From: CAVPGH01 sp046726955
GTDB taxonomy: Bacteria > Acidobacteriota > Vicinamibacteria > Fen-336
Direction: 5' to 3'
DNA length: 13,957 nt
Assembly: GCA_046726955.1 (NCBI GenBank)
Contig: JBKPBQ010000598.1
Span: forward strand, 1 to 13,957
Below the pieces are notes generated by a model that searched no databases, had not been told where the DNA came from, and was given only the letters and a program-made list of their open reading frames with translations. Positions 1 through 7,500 of the stretch are shown piece after piece (position 1 is the stretch's first letter; each line of letters opens with the position of its first letter). The position numbers and the translations under genes were made by a program.

Positions 1-635
1 TCGAACACGAGGTGCTCGTAGACCTCGTCGGTGATGGCGAGGAGGTCGTGCTCGACGCACACGGCGGCGATCTCGTCGAGCTCGGCCGAGCTGAAGACGC
101 GCCCGCTCGGGTTGTTCGGCGAGTTCAGCAGGAACGCCCGCGTGCGCGGAGTGATGGCCGCGCGCAGCTCCGCACGGTCGAACGTGAAGTCGGGGGCGTG
201 CAGGGTGACCGTGCGCAGGCTGGCCCCCGCCATCGCTGCCCCCGCGGGGTAGGAGTCGTAGTACGGCTCGAACACCACGACCTCATCGCCCGGGTCGAGG
301 ATCGCCTGGAGGGCGACGAAGATCGCCTCCGTGGCCCCCGCGTAAACCGTGACCTCGCTCGCGGGGTCGTAGAAGAGGCCGTAGAACCGCCGCTGGTGGT
401 CGGCCACCGCCTGCGTCATCGCGGGCAGGCCGGTCATGGGGAGGTACTGGTTGTGGCCGGAGCGGATCGCGGCCACCGCCGCCTCCTTGACGAACTCGGG
501 CCCGTCGAAATCCGGGAAGCCCTGGCCCAAGTTCACGGCCTTGTGCTCGCTCGCGAGCCGCGTGTACTCCGCGAAGACGGAGGTCCCGAAGCCCTGCATG
601 CGCGAGGTCAGGAGGGGGCGCGAGGCGCTCTTCAT
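1..635 (-). CDS. Class I/II pyridoxal-phosphate aminotransferase, C-terminus cut by window edge
   Basis: The visible 211 residues are the N-terminal half of a fold-type I aminotransferase of about 385-390 aa. Seen: the 'VNLGQGFPDFDGPEFV' block (residues 34-49), 'NQYLPMTGLPAM' (62-73), the phosphate-contacting 'AGATEAI' (99-105), 'FEPYYDSY' (122-129), the 'NSPNNPSG' motif whose Asn175 should contact the PLP ring, and 'ITDEVYEHLVF' with Asp203 (pyridine nitrogen) and Tyr206 (PLP O3'). The Schiff-base lysine lies beyond position 1. The block pattern resembles the methionine/kynurenine/succinyl-diaminopimelate aminotransferase branch (YbdL/DapC-like); the exact substrate is not readable. The ATG at 635-633 overlaps the TGA of ubiX (634-632) as ATGA, and a GGGAG-like ribosome site sits inside the end of ubiX, so the two are probably translationally coupled. 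Family is sure, substrate is not. Confidence 0.93.
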   Translation of the reverse strand, partial: MKSASRPLLTSRMQGFGTSVFAEYTRLASEHKAVNLGQGFPDFDGPEFVKEAAVAAIRSGHNQYLPMTGLPAMTQAVADHQRRFYGLFYDPASEVTVYAGATEAIFVALQAILDPGDEVVVFEPYYDSYPAGAAMAGASLRTVTLHAPDFTFDRAELRAAITPRTRAFLLNSPNNPSGRVFSSAELDEIAAVCVEHDLLAITDEVYEHLVF

Positions 636-1252
636 CCGCGGCTCCCGCGCCGCGTGAGCCGCGCCACCGGCGCCGCCTTCATCCCCGTCCAGCGCTCGGC
701 CACGTCGAGGTGGATGTCGAAGAGGTCCAGCACGCGCTGCACCGTGTGGTTCACGATGTCGTCCACGGTCTTCGGCTGCGCGTAGAACGCGGGCACGGGG
801 GGGGAGATGACGGCACCCATGCGCGAGAGCTTGAGCATGTTCTCGAGGTGGACGTCGTGGAGCGGAGCCTCCCGGACGAGGAGCACGAGGCGGCGCCGCT
901 CCTTGAGGACCACGTCCGCCGCGCGGTGGACGAGGTTCTCCGCGTGCCCGTGGGCGATGGCCGCGAGCGTCCGCATGCTGCAGGGGGCGACGACCATCCC
1001 CGCGGTCAGGAAGGAGCCGCTGGATAGAGCGGCCCCCTGGTCGTTTTCGGAGTAAGCCCGCGTGGCGAGGCTCCGGACTTGTTCAAGCGTGTACGGCGTC
1101 TCGTGCAGCAGCGTACGGGCTCCCCAGCCGCTGATCACGAGGTGGGTCTCGACGTCCGAGCCCTGCAGGGCCTGCAGGATGCGGATGCCGTAGACGGAGC
1201 CCGTGGCTCCGGTGATGGCGACGATCAGGCGGTGCTTTTCGCGGCGAGCCAT
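632..1252 (-). CDS. ubiX: Flavin prenyltransferase UbiX
   Basis: A 206-aa protein of the UbiX/Pad1 flavoprotein family. Members attach a dimethylallyl group to reduced FMN, giving the prenylated-FMN cofactor of UbiD-type (de)carboxylases; they are cytosolic. Seen: the FMN-binding 'VAITGATGSVYG' loop (11-22), 'VISGWG' (39-44), 'VVAPCSMRTLAAIAHG' (87-102), 'ERRRLVLLVREAPLH' (118-132), and 'MGAVISPPVPAFY' (145-157), with Tyr157 and Arg173 in the spacing of the catalytic Tyr/Arg pair known from the family. Length is typical (about 190-210 aa). The ATG at 1252 has no clear ribosome site. It is the first gene of a two-gene minus-strand unit with the aminotransferase and diverges from the amino-sugar isomerase. 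No UbiD decarboxylase or quinone gene is in the window, so the pathway served is unknown. Confidence 0.95.
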   Translation of the reverse strand: MARREKHRLIVAITGATGSVYGIRILQALQGSDVETHLVISGWGARTLLHETPYTLEQVRSLATRAYSENDQGAALSSGSFLTAGMVVAPCSMRTLAAIAHGHAENLVHRAADVVLKERRRLVLLVREAPLHDVHLENMLKLSRMGAVISPPVPAFYAQPKTVDDIVNHTVQRVLDLFDIHLDVAERWTGMKAAPVARLTRRGSRG

Positions 1253-1307
1253 GCACGATGATCGTCCGCGAAATCGGCGCGCGCTTCAAGGTGACGGGGG
1301 CGCAGTG

Positions 1308-1320
1308 CCGTAGAATACGG
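1308..1320. promoter_or_regulatory. 13-bp palindrome containing a -10-like TAGAAT in the ubiX/isomerase divergent region
   Basis: The sequence is CCGTA-GAA-TACGG, perfect 5-bp arms around a 3-nt centre. It contains TAGAAT (1311-1316) on the plus strand and TATTCT on the minus strand, both close to the TATAAT consensus and conspicuous in such GC-rich DNA. A weak -35-like TTCAAG lies at 1285-1290, but its spacing (20 nt) is long. The element could be a bidirectional promoter core or an operator for both divergent genes. Motif seen; function inferred. Confidence 0.35.
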
Positions 1321-1326
1321 GCCGAC

Positions 1327-2046
1327 TTGGATATCGAGATCGTCCGCGACTACGAGGCCTTGAGCCGCCGCGCCGCCGAGCACGTGCTCCGGGCGGTACG
1401 GCGGCAGCCCGCCATGCTCCTGGGCGCCGTCACCGGCGACTCGCCGCGCGGGCTCTATCGGCGGCTGGCCAGGGTTGGCGCACGGTCGCCGCGGCTCTTC
1501 TCGCGGCTGCGCGTCCTGGCCATGGACGAGTGGCTGGGCCTTCCGCGGGGCCACGCCGCGACGTGCGAGCGCTTCGTCCGCGAGGAGGTGGTCGGCCCCC
1601 TGCGCATCGCCCGCGCGCGCTGGCAGGGCTGGCGCAGCGACGCTCGCGCGCCGGATCGGGAGGTGGCGCGCTACACGCGCTGGCTCCGCGCGCAGGGACC
1701 GATGGACCTCTGCCTGCTCGGCCTCGGCCGCAACGGCCACCTCCTCATGAACGAGCCGCGGGCGGCCTTCGAGCCCTTCCCTCACGCCTCGCGCCTGCTG
1801 CCGAGCAGCCGCCGGCACTCCATGATCCGTTCGCTGCGTCCGCCGCCGCGCTTCGGCTACACGCTGGGCCTCCACGACATCCTGAGCGCCCGGGAGATCG
1901 TGCTGCTCGTGTCCGGCTCCTCGAAGAAGGCGCCCCTCGCCCGGATGCTCTCCCGCCGCGTGACCACGGCCTGCCCGGCGTCCTTCCTCTGGCTCCACCC
2001 GCGGGTGACCGTCTACTGCGATCGCGCGGCGGCAGGGAAGCGTTAG
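1327..2046 (+). CDS. Glucosamine/galactosamine-6-phosphate isomerase or deaminase (NagB/AgaI family)
   Basis: A 239-aa protein of the family that converts amino-sugar 6-phosphates to ketose phosphates plus ammonia in the cytosol. Seen: the phosphate-binding 'VTGDSPRGLY' (35-44), 'AMDEWLGLP' with the proton-transfer Asp67, 'LGLGRNGHLLMNEP' with His138 and Glu143, and the C-terminal 'YTLGLHDILSAREIVLLVSG' and 'ACPASFLWLHP' blocks. NagB enzymes have 'DGH' in the active-site loop; here it is 'NGH', as I recall for galactosamine-6-phosphate isomerase AgaI, so the galactosamine branch is favoured. I start it at TTG 1327 because 'MDIEIVRDYEALSRRAAE' matches the family's usual N-terminus and the preceding codons look non-coding. 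An in-frame ATG at 1258 (262 aa) and a GTG at 1291 are alternatives; none has a good ribosome site. It stands alone, with no sugar transporter or deacetylase beside it, and ends 4 bp from the convergent sulfatase gene. Confidence 0.85.
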   Translation: MDIEIVRDYEALSRRAAEHVLRAVRRQPAMLLGAVTGDSPRGLYRRLARVGARSPRLFSRLRVLAMDEWLGLPRGHAATCERFVREEVVGPLRIARARWQGWRSDARAPDREVARYTRWLRAQGPMDLCLLGLGRNGHLLMNEPRAAFEPFPHASRLLPSSRRHSMIRSLRPPPRFGYTLGLHDILSAREIVLLVSGSSKKAPLARMLSRRVTTACPASFLWLHPRVTVYCDRAAAGKR

Positions 2047-2050
2047 GCGG

Positions 2051-4456
2051 CTACTGGATGTAGCCGAGGGCGCGCAGGCGCTCCAGCTCTTCGGCGCTCA
2101 TCCCCTTCTCGGCGTCCGAGTCGCGCGGCAGCCGCGCGCCCTCCGCGGCCTTCTGCCAGGCCTCCAGGTCGCGGCGGAGGCGCGCCACCACGTCCGGGTG
2201 CTCCGCGGCGACGTCCTTCCGGTCAAGCGGGTCATTCGCGTGGTCGAAGAGCTCGTACTCCGGGGCGCCTGCGGCGCGCTCCCGGTTGTAGATGAGCTTG
2301 AAGCGGCCGTCCGTGATGGCGACCGAGCTCGTGTCGTGCGGGGGAGGCGCCCCCTGGACGGTCGTGTGCGCCTTCTCGGAGATCGCGAGACGGGCGCCCT
2401 CGGCCGCATGGACGCCGCTGCTCGGAGTCATCAGCCCCCACAGGCTCTGCCCCTGGGCCTCGGCGGGGACAGGGAGGCCGCTCGCCGCGAGGAGCGTGGG
2501 CATGATGTCGATCGTCCGCACCGTCTCCGCCACCTCGCGGCCCGCCGGCACGAGGCCGGGCTGCCAGAGGACCAGGGGGACGTTGTTCTGCTCGCCGTAG
2601 ACCGTCTGGCCGTGGAACGTCCGCCCGTGCTCCAGGAACTCCTCCCCGTGGTCCCCGGTGAAGACGACGAGCGTGCGGCGGTCGAGCCCGAGGGAGCCGA
2701 GCTGCTCGACCAGGCGCGCGATCTCCGCGTCCATCCCTCGGATGGACGCGTCGTACCAGTACTGGTCGAACTGGACGTACGCGTCGGCGTCGAGCCCGGC
2801 CGCTTCGAGCTCCTTGCGGTTCGGCATCCCGAACTGCTTCAGGAGGGGCTCCGAGATGTGCTTCTTGACCGCCTGGCTCTCGCGCTCGTGGCTCTCGATG
2901 CCGTCCGCCGGCGCGAAGAGCGTGTCGTAAGGCGCGTACGGCTTGTAGGGGTCGTGGGGGTCGGTCACGTGAAGGAAGACGAAGAAGGGGACGTCGCGGT
3001 GGGCCTGGAGCCACCCGCCGACGCGGTCCACGTACTCGCGCGCGGTCTTGCTCGTCTCCTCGTCGGGGAGCGACGCCGCTTCGTGCAGCTCCTCGAACCC
3101 CTGGTGGAGGTTCGTGAACTTGCCGATGAAGATGACGGACGAGAAGCAGGCGGTGGCGTACCCCGCCTCGCGGTAGACCTCGGCGATCGTGCGCGCGGAG
3201 GCGGGCAGCCGATCCGAGAACTCTGCGACCCCGTGCGTCGTTGGGTAGAGCGAGGTCATGACGGAGGGCGTCGCGACCTTCGTCCACGAGGCCTGGCTCA
3301 CCGCGTCCCGGAAGATCGTGCCTTCCTTCGCCAGCCGGTCCACGAAGGGTGACGTCGGCCGTGCGTAGCCGTAGGCGCCGAGGTGATCGCGTCGCAGCGT
3401 GTCCGCCCAGATCACGATCACCCCCTGGGGAGGCGGACCGGGAACGCCCGGTGCCGTGAGGGCCGCCGGCATGGCGCCGCGCGTGCGCACCGTCGGACCT
3501 CCCCAGAACCCGAGCGTCCCGCGTTTCGCGGACTCGAGCGACAGCGTCACCGTCACCGGACGGTACGCGAAAGAGGCGAGGTCCACGGGGACGCTCTCCC
3601 AGCGGTGCTTGCGCGTGACCGTCCGGTGGAGGACCGTGCTCTCGCGGCCTCCGCGCTCGCCCACCGCCACGCGAAAGGCAACGGGCTGGTCGTCGACCGT
3701 CCCCACCGCGAGGTCGAGCCAGGGCCGCGCGGGCAGCGTGACGTCGAACCGGATCTTCTCGGGAGCGCGCGCGACGAGCGTTTCCCTGTAGATCTCGCCC
3801 AGTCCCTGCCAGCCCACTCCCGAGGCCACGCCCTGCAGGTGCTCGCGGCGCGAGACCAGCCGTACCGACTCGATCTCGAAGCGAGCGCCCTTCACGTTCG
3901 TGGGCCGCACCAGCACGTGCCTCGCCCCCGCACCGGGAACCGAGAGGCCGGATCTCAACGTGTACGCGCGGACGTCGCCTCCGGCGAGTACCGGGCTGCC
4001 GAACGACCACGGGAAGGCCTTCGCGATGTCGAGCGTTTGCTCGGCGCTGACCTTCTCTTCGCGGGAGAGGCGCGCGGAGAGGTTGCCCCCGAGGTCCACG
4101 CGCATCCGGATCTCGATCTCGTGGATCAGGTCCGTGTCTTCGATCGGCTTGGGGAGCGCGAAGTCGAGGATGGGGAAGTCGGTGGTGGTGCGCCCGCTCA
4201 GACGCCCGTCGCGCACGGCGAGGTCCGCGACGCCGCTCAGGGCCTGCTTGTCGAGGGCGGCCTTGTCGGTCTTCGCGGCCGGTCCGTCGAAGCGCCACTC
4301 CAGCCGCGGCGGTGCGGGCTCCGCGGCCACGCGATCGGCCACGAGATCGGGCTTGTAGAGATCGACCAGGCGCTGGGTAACGGGCGGCGCCGCCCCGCGG
4401 CACGCGGACGTCGCGGCGACGAGCAGCGTGAGTCGAGGGATGCGAGCAACGGCCAT
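2051..4456 (-). CDS. Sulfatase-like alkaline-phosphatase-superfamily protein, probable lipoprotein, Thr-type active site
   Basis: An 801-aa protein. The N-terminus 'RIPRLTLLVAATSAC' looks like a lipoprotein signal with Cys19 as lipidated residue; the lipobox is slightly off consensus. Residues about 25-325 are a beta-rich, non-catalytic region I do not recognise. Residues about 344-660 are a sulfatase (PF00884) domain: metal-binding 'DTLRRDHLGAYGY' (352-364), 'SWTKVATPSVMTSLYPTTHGV' region (390-410), 'HVTDPHDPY' (496-504) and 'FTGDHGEEFLEHG' (599-611, with Asp602, His603 and His610). Counting back from the TxLYP block, Thr392 occupies the position of the formylglycine-forming Cys/Ser, and the CxPxR signature is absent. 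Phosphoethanolamine and phosphoglycerol transferases of the superfamily use Thr, so a phospho- rather than sulfo-ester substrate is possible. The tail 'ELERLRALGYIQ' is typical of large sulfatase-like proteins. Family sure; reaction unknown. Confidence 0.92.
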   Translation of the reverse strand: MAVARIPRLTLLVAATSACRGAAPPVTQRLVDLYKPDLVADRVAAEPAPPRLEWRFDGPAAKTDKAALDKQALSGVADLAVRDGRLSGRTTTDFPILDFALPKPIEDTDLIHEIEIRMRVDLGGNLSARLSREEKVSAEQTLDIAKAFPWSFGSPVLAGGDVRAYTLRSGLSVPGAGARHVLVRPTNVKGARFEIESVRLVSRREHLQGVASGVGWQGLGEIYRETLVARAPEKIRFDVTLPARPWLDLAVGTVDDQPVAFRVAVGERGGRESTVLHRTVTRKHRWESVPVDLASFAYRPVTVTLSLESAKRGTLGFWGGPTVRTRGAMPAALTAPGVPGPPPQGVIVIWADTLRRDHLGAYGYARPTSPFVDRLAKEGTIFRDAVSQASWTKVATPSVMTSLYPTTHGVAEFSDRLPASARTIAEVYREAGYATACFSSVIFIGKFTNLHQGFEELHEAASLPDEETSKTAREYVDRVGGWLQAHRDVPFFVFLHVTDPHDPYKPYAPYDTLFAPADGIESHERESQAVKKHISEPLLKQFGMPNRKELEAAGLDADAYVQFDQYWYDASIRGMDAEIARLVEQLGSLGLDRRTLVVFTGDHGEEFLEHGRTFHGQTVYGEQNNVPLVLWQPGLVPAGREVAETVRTIDIMPTLLAASGLPVPAEAQGQSLWGLMTPSSGVHAAEGARLAISEKAHTTVQGAPPPHDTSSVAITDGRFKLIYNRERAAGAPEYELFDHANDPLDRKDVAAEHPDVVARLRRDLEAWQKAAEGARLPRDSDAEKGMSAEELERLRALGYIQ

Positions 4457-4461
4457 TTGAG

Positions 4462-4469
4462 CTCTCCTC
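4462..4469 (-). promoter_or_regulatory. Strong ribosome binding site of the sulfatase-like gene
   Basis: On the minus strand, GAGGAGAG ends 5 nt before the ATG at 4456. It is one of the best Shine-Dalgarno matches in the window and fixes this start. Confidence 0.75.
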
Positions 4470-4489
4470 GGTATGTGTTGGCAGAGACG

Positions 4490-4497
4490 ATTCTACG
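4490..4497 (-). promoter_or_regulatory. Putative -10 region of the sulfatase-like gene
   Basis: The minus strand reads CGTAGAAT, the same octamer found at 1309-1316 before the amino-sugar isomerase. Its position would start transcription near 4483 and give a leader of about 27 nt that includes the GAGGAGAG site. No convincing -35 box lies at 16-18 nt. Motif seen; promoter role inferred. Confidence 0.35.
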
Positions 4498-4542
4498 TTC
4501 GGCGGCGCCACTCGTGGGTTGAACAGGTTCCCCCGCCGAATT

Positions 4543-4558
4543 ACGCTCGGCGGAGCGT
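4543..4558 (+). promoter_or_regulatory. Hairpin or inverted repeat overlapping the start codon of the first propeller gene
   Basis: ACGCTC (4543-4548) and GAGCGT (4553-4558) form a perfect 6-bp stem with a GGCG loop. The right arm covers the first two bases of the GTG start (4557-4559), and the loop and right arm include the only weak GGCGGAG ribosome site. In RNA it could mask translation initiation; in DNA it could be an operator. A weak -35-like TTGAAC at 4519-4524 sits 17 nt before TACGCT, which would give an almost leaderless transcript. Confidence 0.35.
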
Positions 4559-7500
4559 GACCCGAAAATGCCTGGCCCAGGCCTTGTGCCTGGCCCTTAT
4601 CGCGCCCGCCATCGCGGCCGCGAAGGATCCCGTTCGTCCGGGTGCGCGAGCCACTCAGCTCGGGCCCGCCCTTGGAGCGCCGCTGCCCGCCGAGGTGCTG
4701 CGCGTCCTCACGGAGCAAGCCAGGGTGACGGCGGTCGGCGATGTGGTCGGAGACGAAGACGAGCGATTCGGCTCCGTCGTTGCCGCGGACGGCGATACCC
4801 TCGTCGTGGGTGCGCCGCAGCACAGCCAGACCGCAATAGGGACGGGCGCCGCCTACGTCTTCGTCTACGCGGCAGGATCGTGGACGCTCCAAGCGAAGCT
4901 GGGCCCGTCCGACCCGCCGACGGTCACGGGCTTCGGGGCCGCCGTGGCCCTTTCCGGAGACACGCTGGTGGTCGGGACGAACCAGAGTGGCGCGACCCTG
5001 GCGTTCGTGTTCGTCCGCAACGGAGCTGCGTGGACGGAGGAAGCCCAGCTCACTGGATCCGATACGCAACCCTTCGACGGCTTCGGTGCTGCGGTCGCCG
5101 TATCGGGCGACACCGCCGTGGTCGGATCGCCGGACGACACGACGGGATTCGGCAGCCGCTCGGGCTCGGTCTACGTCTTCGTTCGCGCCGGCGGGGCCTG
5201 GACCCAGCAACAGAAGCTCCTCTCCGCCGACCTCGCGGCGGACGATGCCTTCGGTCGGTCGGTTTCGATATCCGGCGATACCCTGGTCGCGGGCGCTCCC
5301 GGCGACGACACCGGCGCCGGCATCGACGCGGGATCGGCCTACGTGTTCACCCGGGCGGGTAGCGCCTGGTCGCAGCAGGCCAAGCTCGTCGCCCCAGCCG
5401 CAGCGGACGGGGACTTCCTGGGCGGGGCGGTCTCCATCGACGTCGATTCGGTGGCCGTCGGCGCTCCTGGGGAGGGTGGCGGGTCTTTCTCCGACGGTGC
5501 CGTCTACGTCTTCTTGCGCGTGGGCCCATCCTGGTCGCTTCAGCAGCGCCTGGCCCCCACCCCCGGCGTCGGCGCCGAGTTCGGCACGAGCCTCGCTCTG
5601 CGCGAGGACACGCTGATCGTCGGAGCCCCTGCGGAGGTTCCGGAGGGTGCCGTCCACGTGCTGCGCCGAGGCGGTGGCGTGTGGGCGGAAGAGCAGGCGC
5701 TTACCGCTGCCGTCGGGGAACCCGGGTCAGGCTACGGCAGGGCGGTGGCGGTCTCGAACGGGGCAGCGTTCGTCGGAGCGCCGTTCCGCGACGACGCCTC
5801 CGGATCCGTCTACGTGTTCCGGGATGCCGGGCCGCCATGGGTCGAAGAGACCCGACTCGATCCCCCGGGCACCGCCCTTCTGGACGCCTTCGGCTCGGCG
5901 CTCGCTCTCGAGGGCGACGTGCTCGCGGTCGGAGCGCCGGGTGACGACGTGCCCGGCGGACGTGATGCGGGATCCGTTTACGTCTTCGTCCGCACGGGCG
6001 CGACCTGGGGCCTGCAGCAGAAGATCGTGGCCGGGGACGCGAGCGACCGCGATCGTTTCGGCACCGCGATGGCGCTGTCCGGCGATACGCTCGCCATCGG
6101 AGCCCCCGGGCCTGGCTACGAGACCGAGGCTGTCTACGTCTTCGTGCGGACCGGTGGCGTGTGGCTGCAGCAGCAGAAGCTCGTCAGCCCGAGCGGGGAG
6201 CTCTTCGCGCAGTTCGGAACGGCCGTCGCGGTCGACGGAGACTCGCTGATCGTCGGCGCGCCCGGTGAGGACGCAGGCGGTCAACCCGCGGCCGGCGCGG
6301 CCTACGTCTTCGTGAGGACGGGCGGGTCCTGGTCCCTCCAGCAGAGGCTCGTGTCGGTATCCGCCCCCTTCCTCGCGACGGGCCACGCGGTCGCGATCGC
6401 CGGTGATACCGCGCTCGTCGGAGCGCCGCAGGACGGGGCGGGGAACGTCTACGTCTTCGAGCGCGCCGGCGGCGTGTGGACGCAGCAGGGGCTCCTCTCC
6501 CCGTCGGACGGGGTCGCCAACGACGGGTTTGGGGCCTCGATCGCCCTTTCGGGCGGCACTGCAGTCGTCGGCGCGCCGAATGCATCCGTGGGGGGCTTCT
6601 TCGCTGCCGGCGCCGCCTACGTCTTCGTCCGCAGCGGCGGGAGCTGGACGGAGCAGCAGAAGCTCTTCAGCAGCGACCCCACTTACGTCGAGCTTCTCGG
6701 CTTCTCGGTCGCTGTCTCCGGCGACGTCGCGGTCCTGGGATCGGGCTCCCCGGCCCCTCCACCGGGTTTCGCCCTTCTCTTCGAGAGGACGGCCGCCGTC
6801 TGGACGGAGCGACAACGGATCGTCGCGTTCGACGGCGCCGATCGGAACCAGTTCGGGACGAGCGTCGCTGTGTCGGGAGTCACCGCCGCGGTGGGCGCGT
6901 CCTCGGCCACGACGCCGAGCGGTGTCGAGTCGGGGGCGGCCTATGTCCTCGTGCCCGCTTCGACCGACCTCGCCGTAGGCGTCACGGGACCGGCGGGCGC
7001 GGCGCTCGGTGACCTCGTCGCGTACTCCGTCGTGGTCTCGAACAATGGACCGGACGCGGCGCCGGCCGTGAGCGTGGCCTCCGTCCTCGATGCGGGCCTG
7101 ATAGTGGACTCGGTTTCGCCGAGTCAGGGTAACTGCACTCACGGCGCGTCGAGCGCGAGCTGCAGCCTCGGGGTCGTGCCCGCCGGCTCCAGCGTCACCG
7201 TCGGCGTGGTTGCGGCAGCGGTAGCGAGTGGCACGCAGACGTGCGCGGCCTCGCTCGCGTGGGGCGGGACGGACGCCGATCCCGCGAACGACGCCGCGTC
7301 GGTCGCGACTCTCGTCGGGTCGGGCGGCCTCGCGGACCTCCAGGTCACCAAGACGAGCCTCAAGCCGACGGCCGAGGTCGGTCTCTTCCTCCCCTACCGC
7401 ATCGACGTCACGAACCTCGGGCCCGCGAACGCTGCGGGGGTAGTCGTCGACGATCCCACGCCGGCGGGGACGACACTCATCGGTACCTCTGGCGCCTGCA

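Noticed and set aside
4473..4556. ATG 4473 as start of the first propeller gene
   Set aside because: It would put 28 residues, rich in Arg, ahead of a complete signal peptide and occupy the divergent promoter region; GTG 4557 gives a normal signal peptide.
2232..5657. A 1141-codon open frame on the minus strand spanning the sulfatase gene and half of the first propeller gene
   Set aside because: It is an out-of-frame shadow of the sulfatase gene continued antisense through the propeller gene. The product is arginine-rich low-complexity sequence typical of GC-rich off-frames, with no recognisable domain.
4764..6959. Regular repeats as a possible CRISPR-like array
   Set aside because: Repeats are protein-level, about 120-170 bp, diverged at DNA level and in one continuous reading frame.
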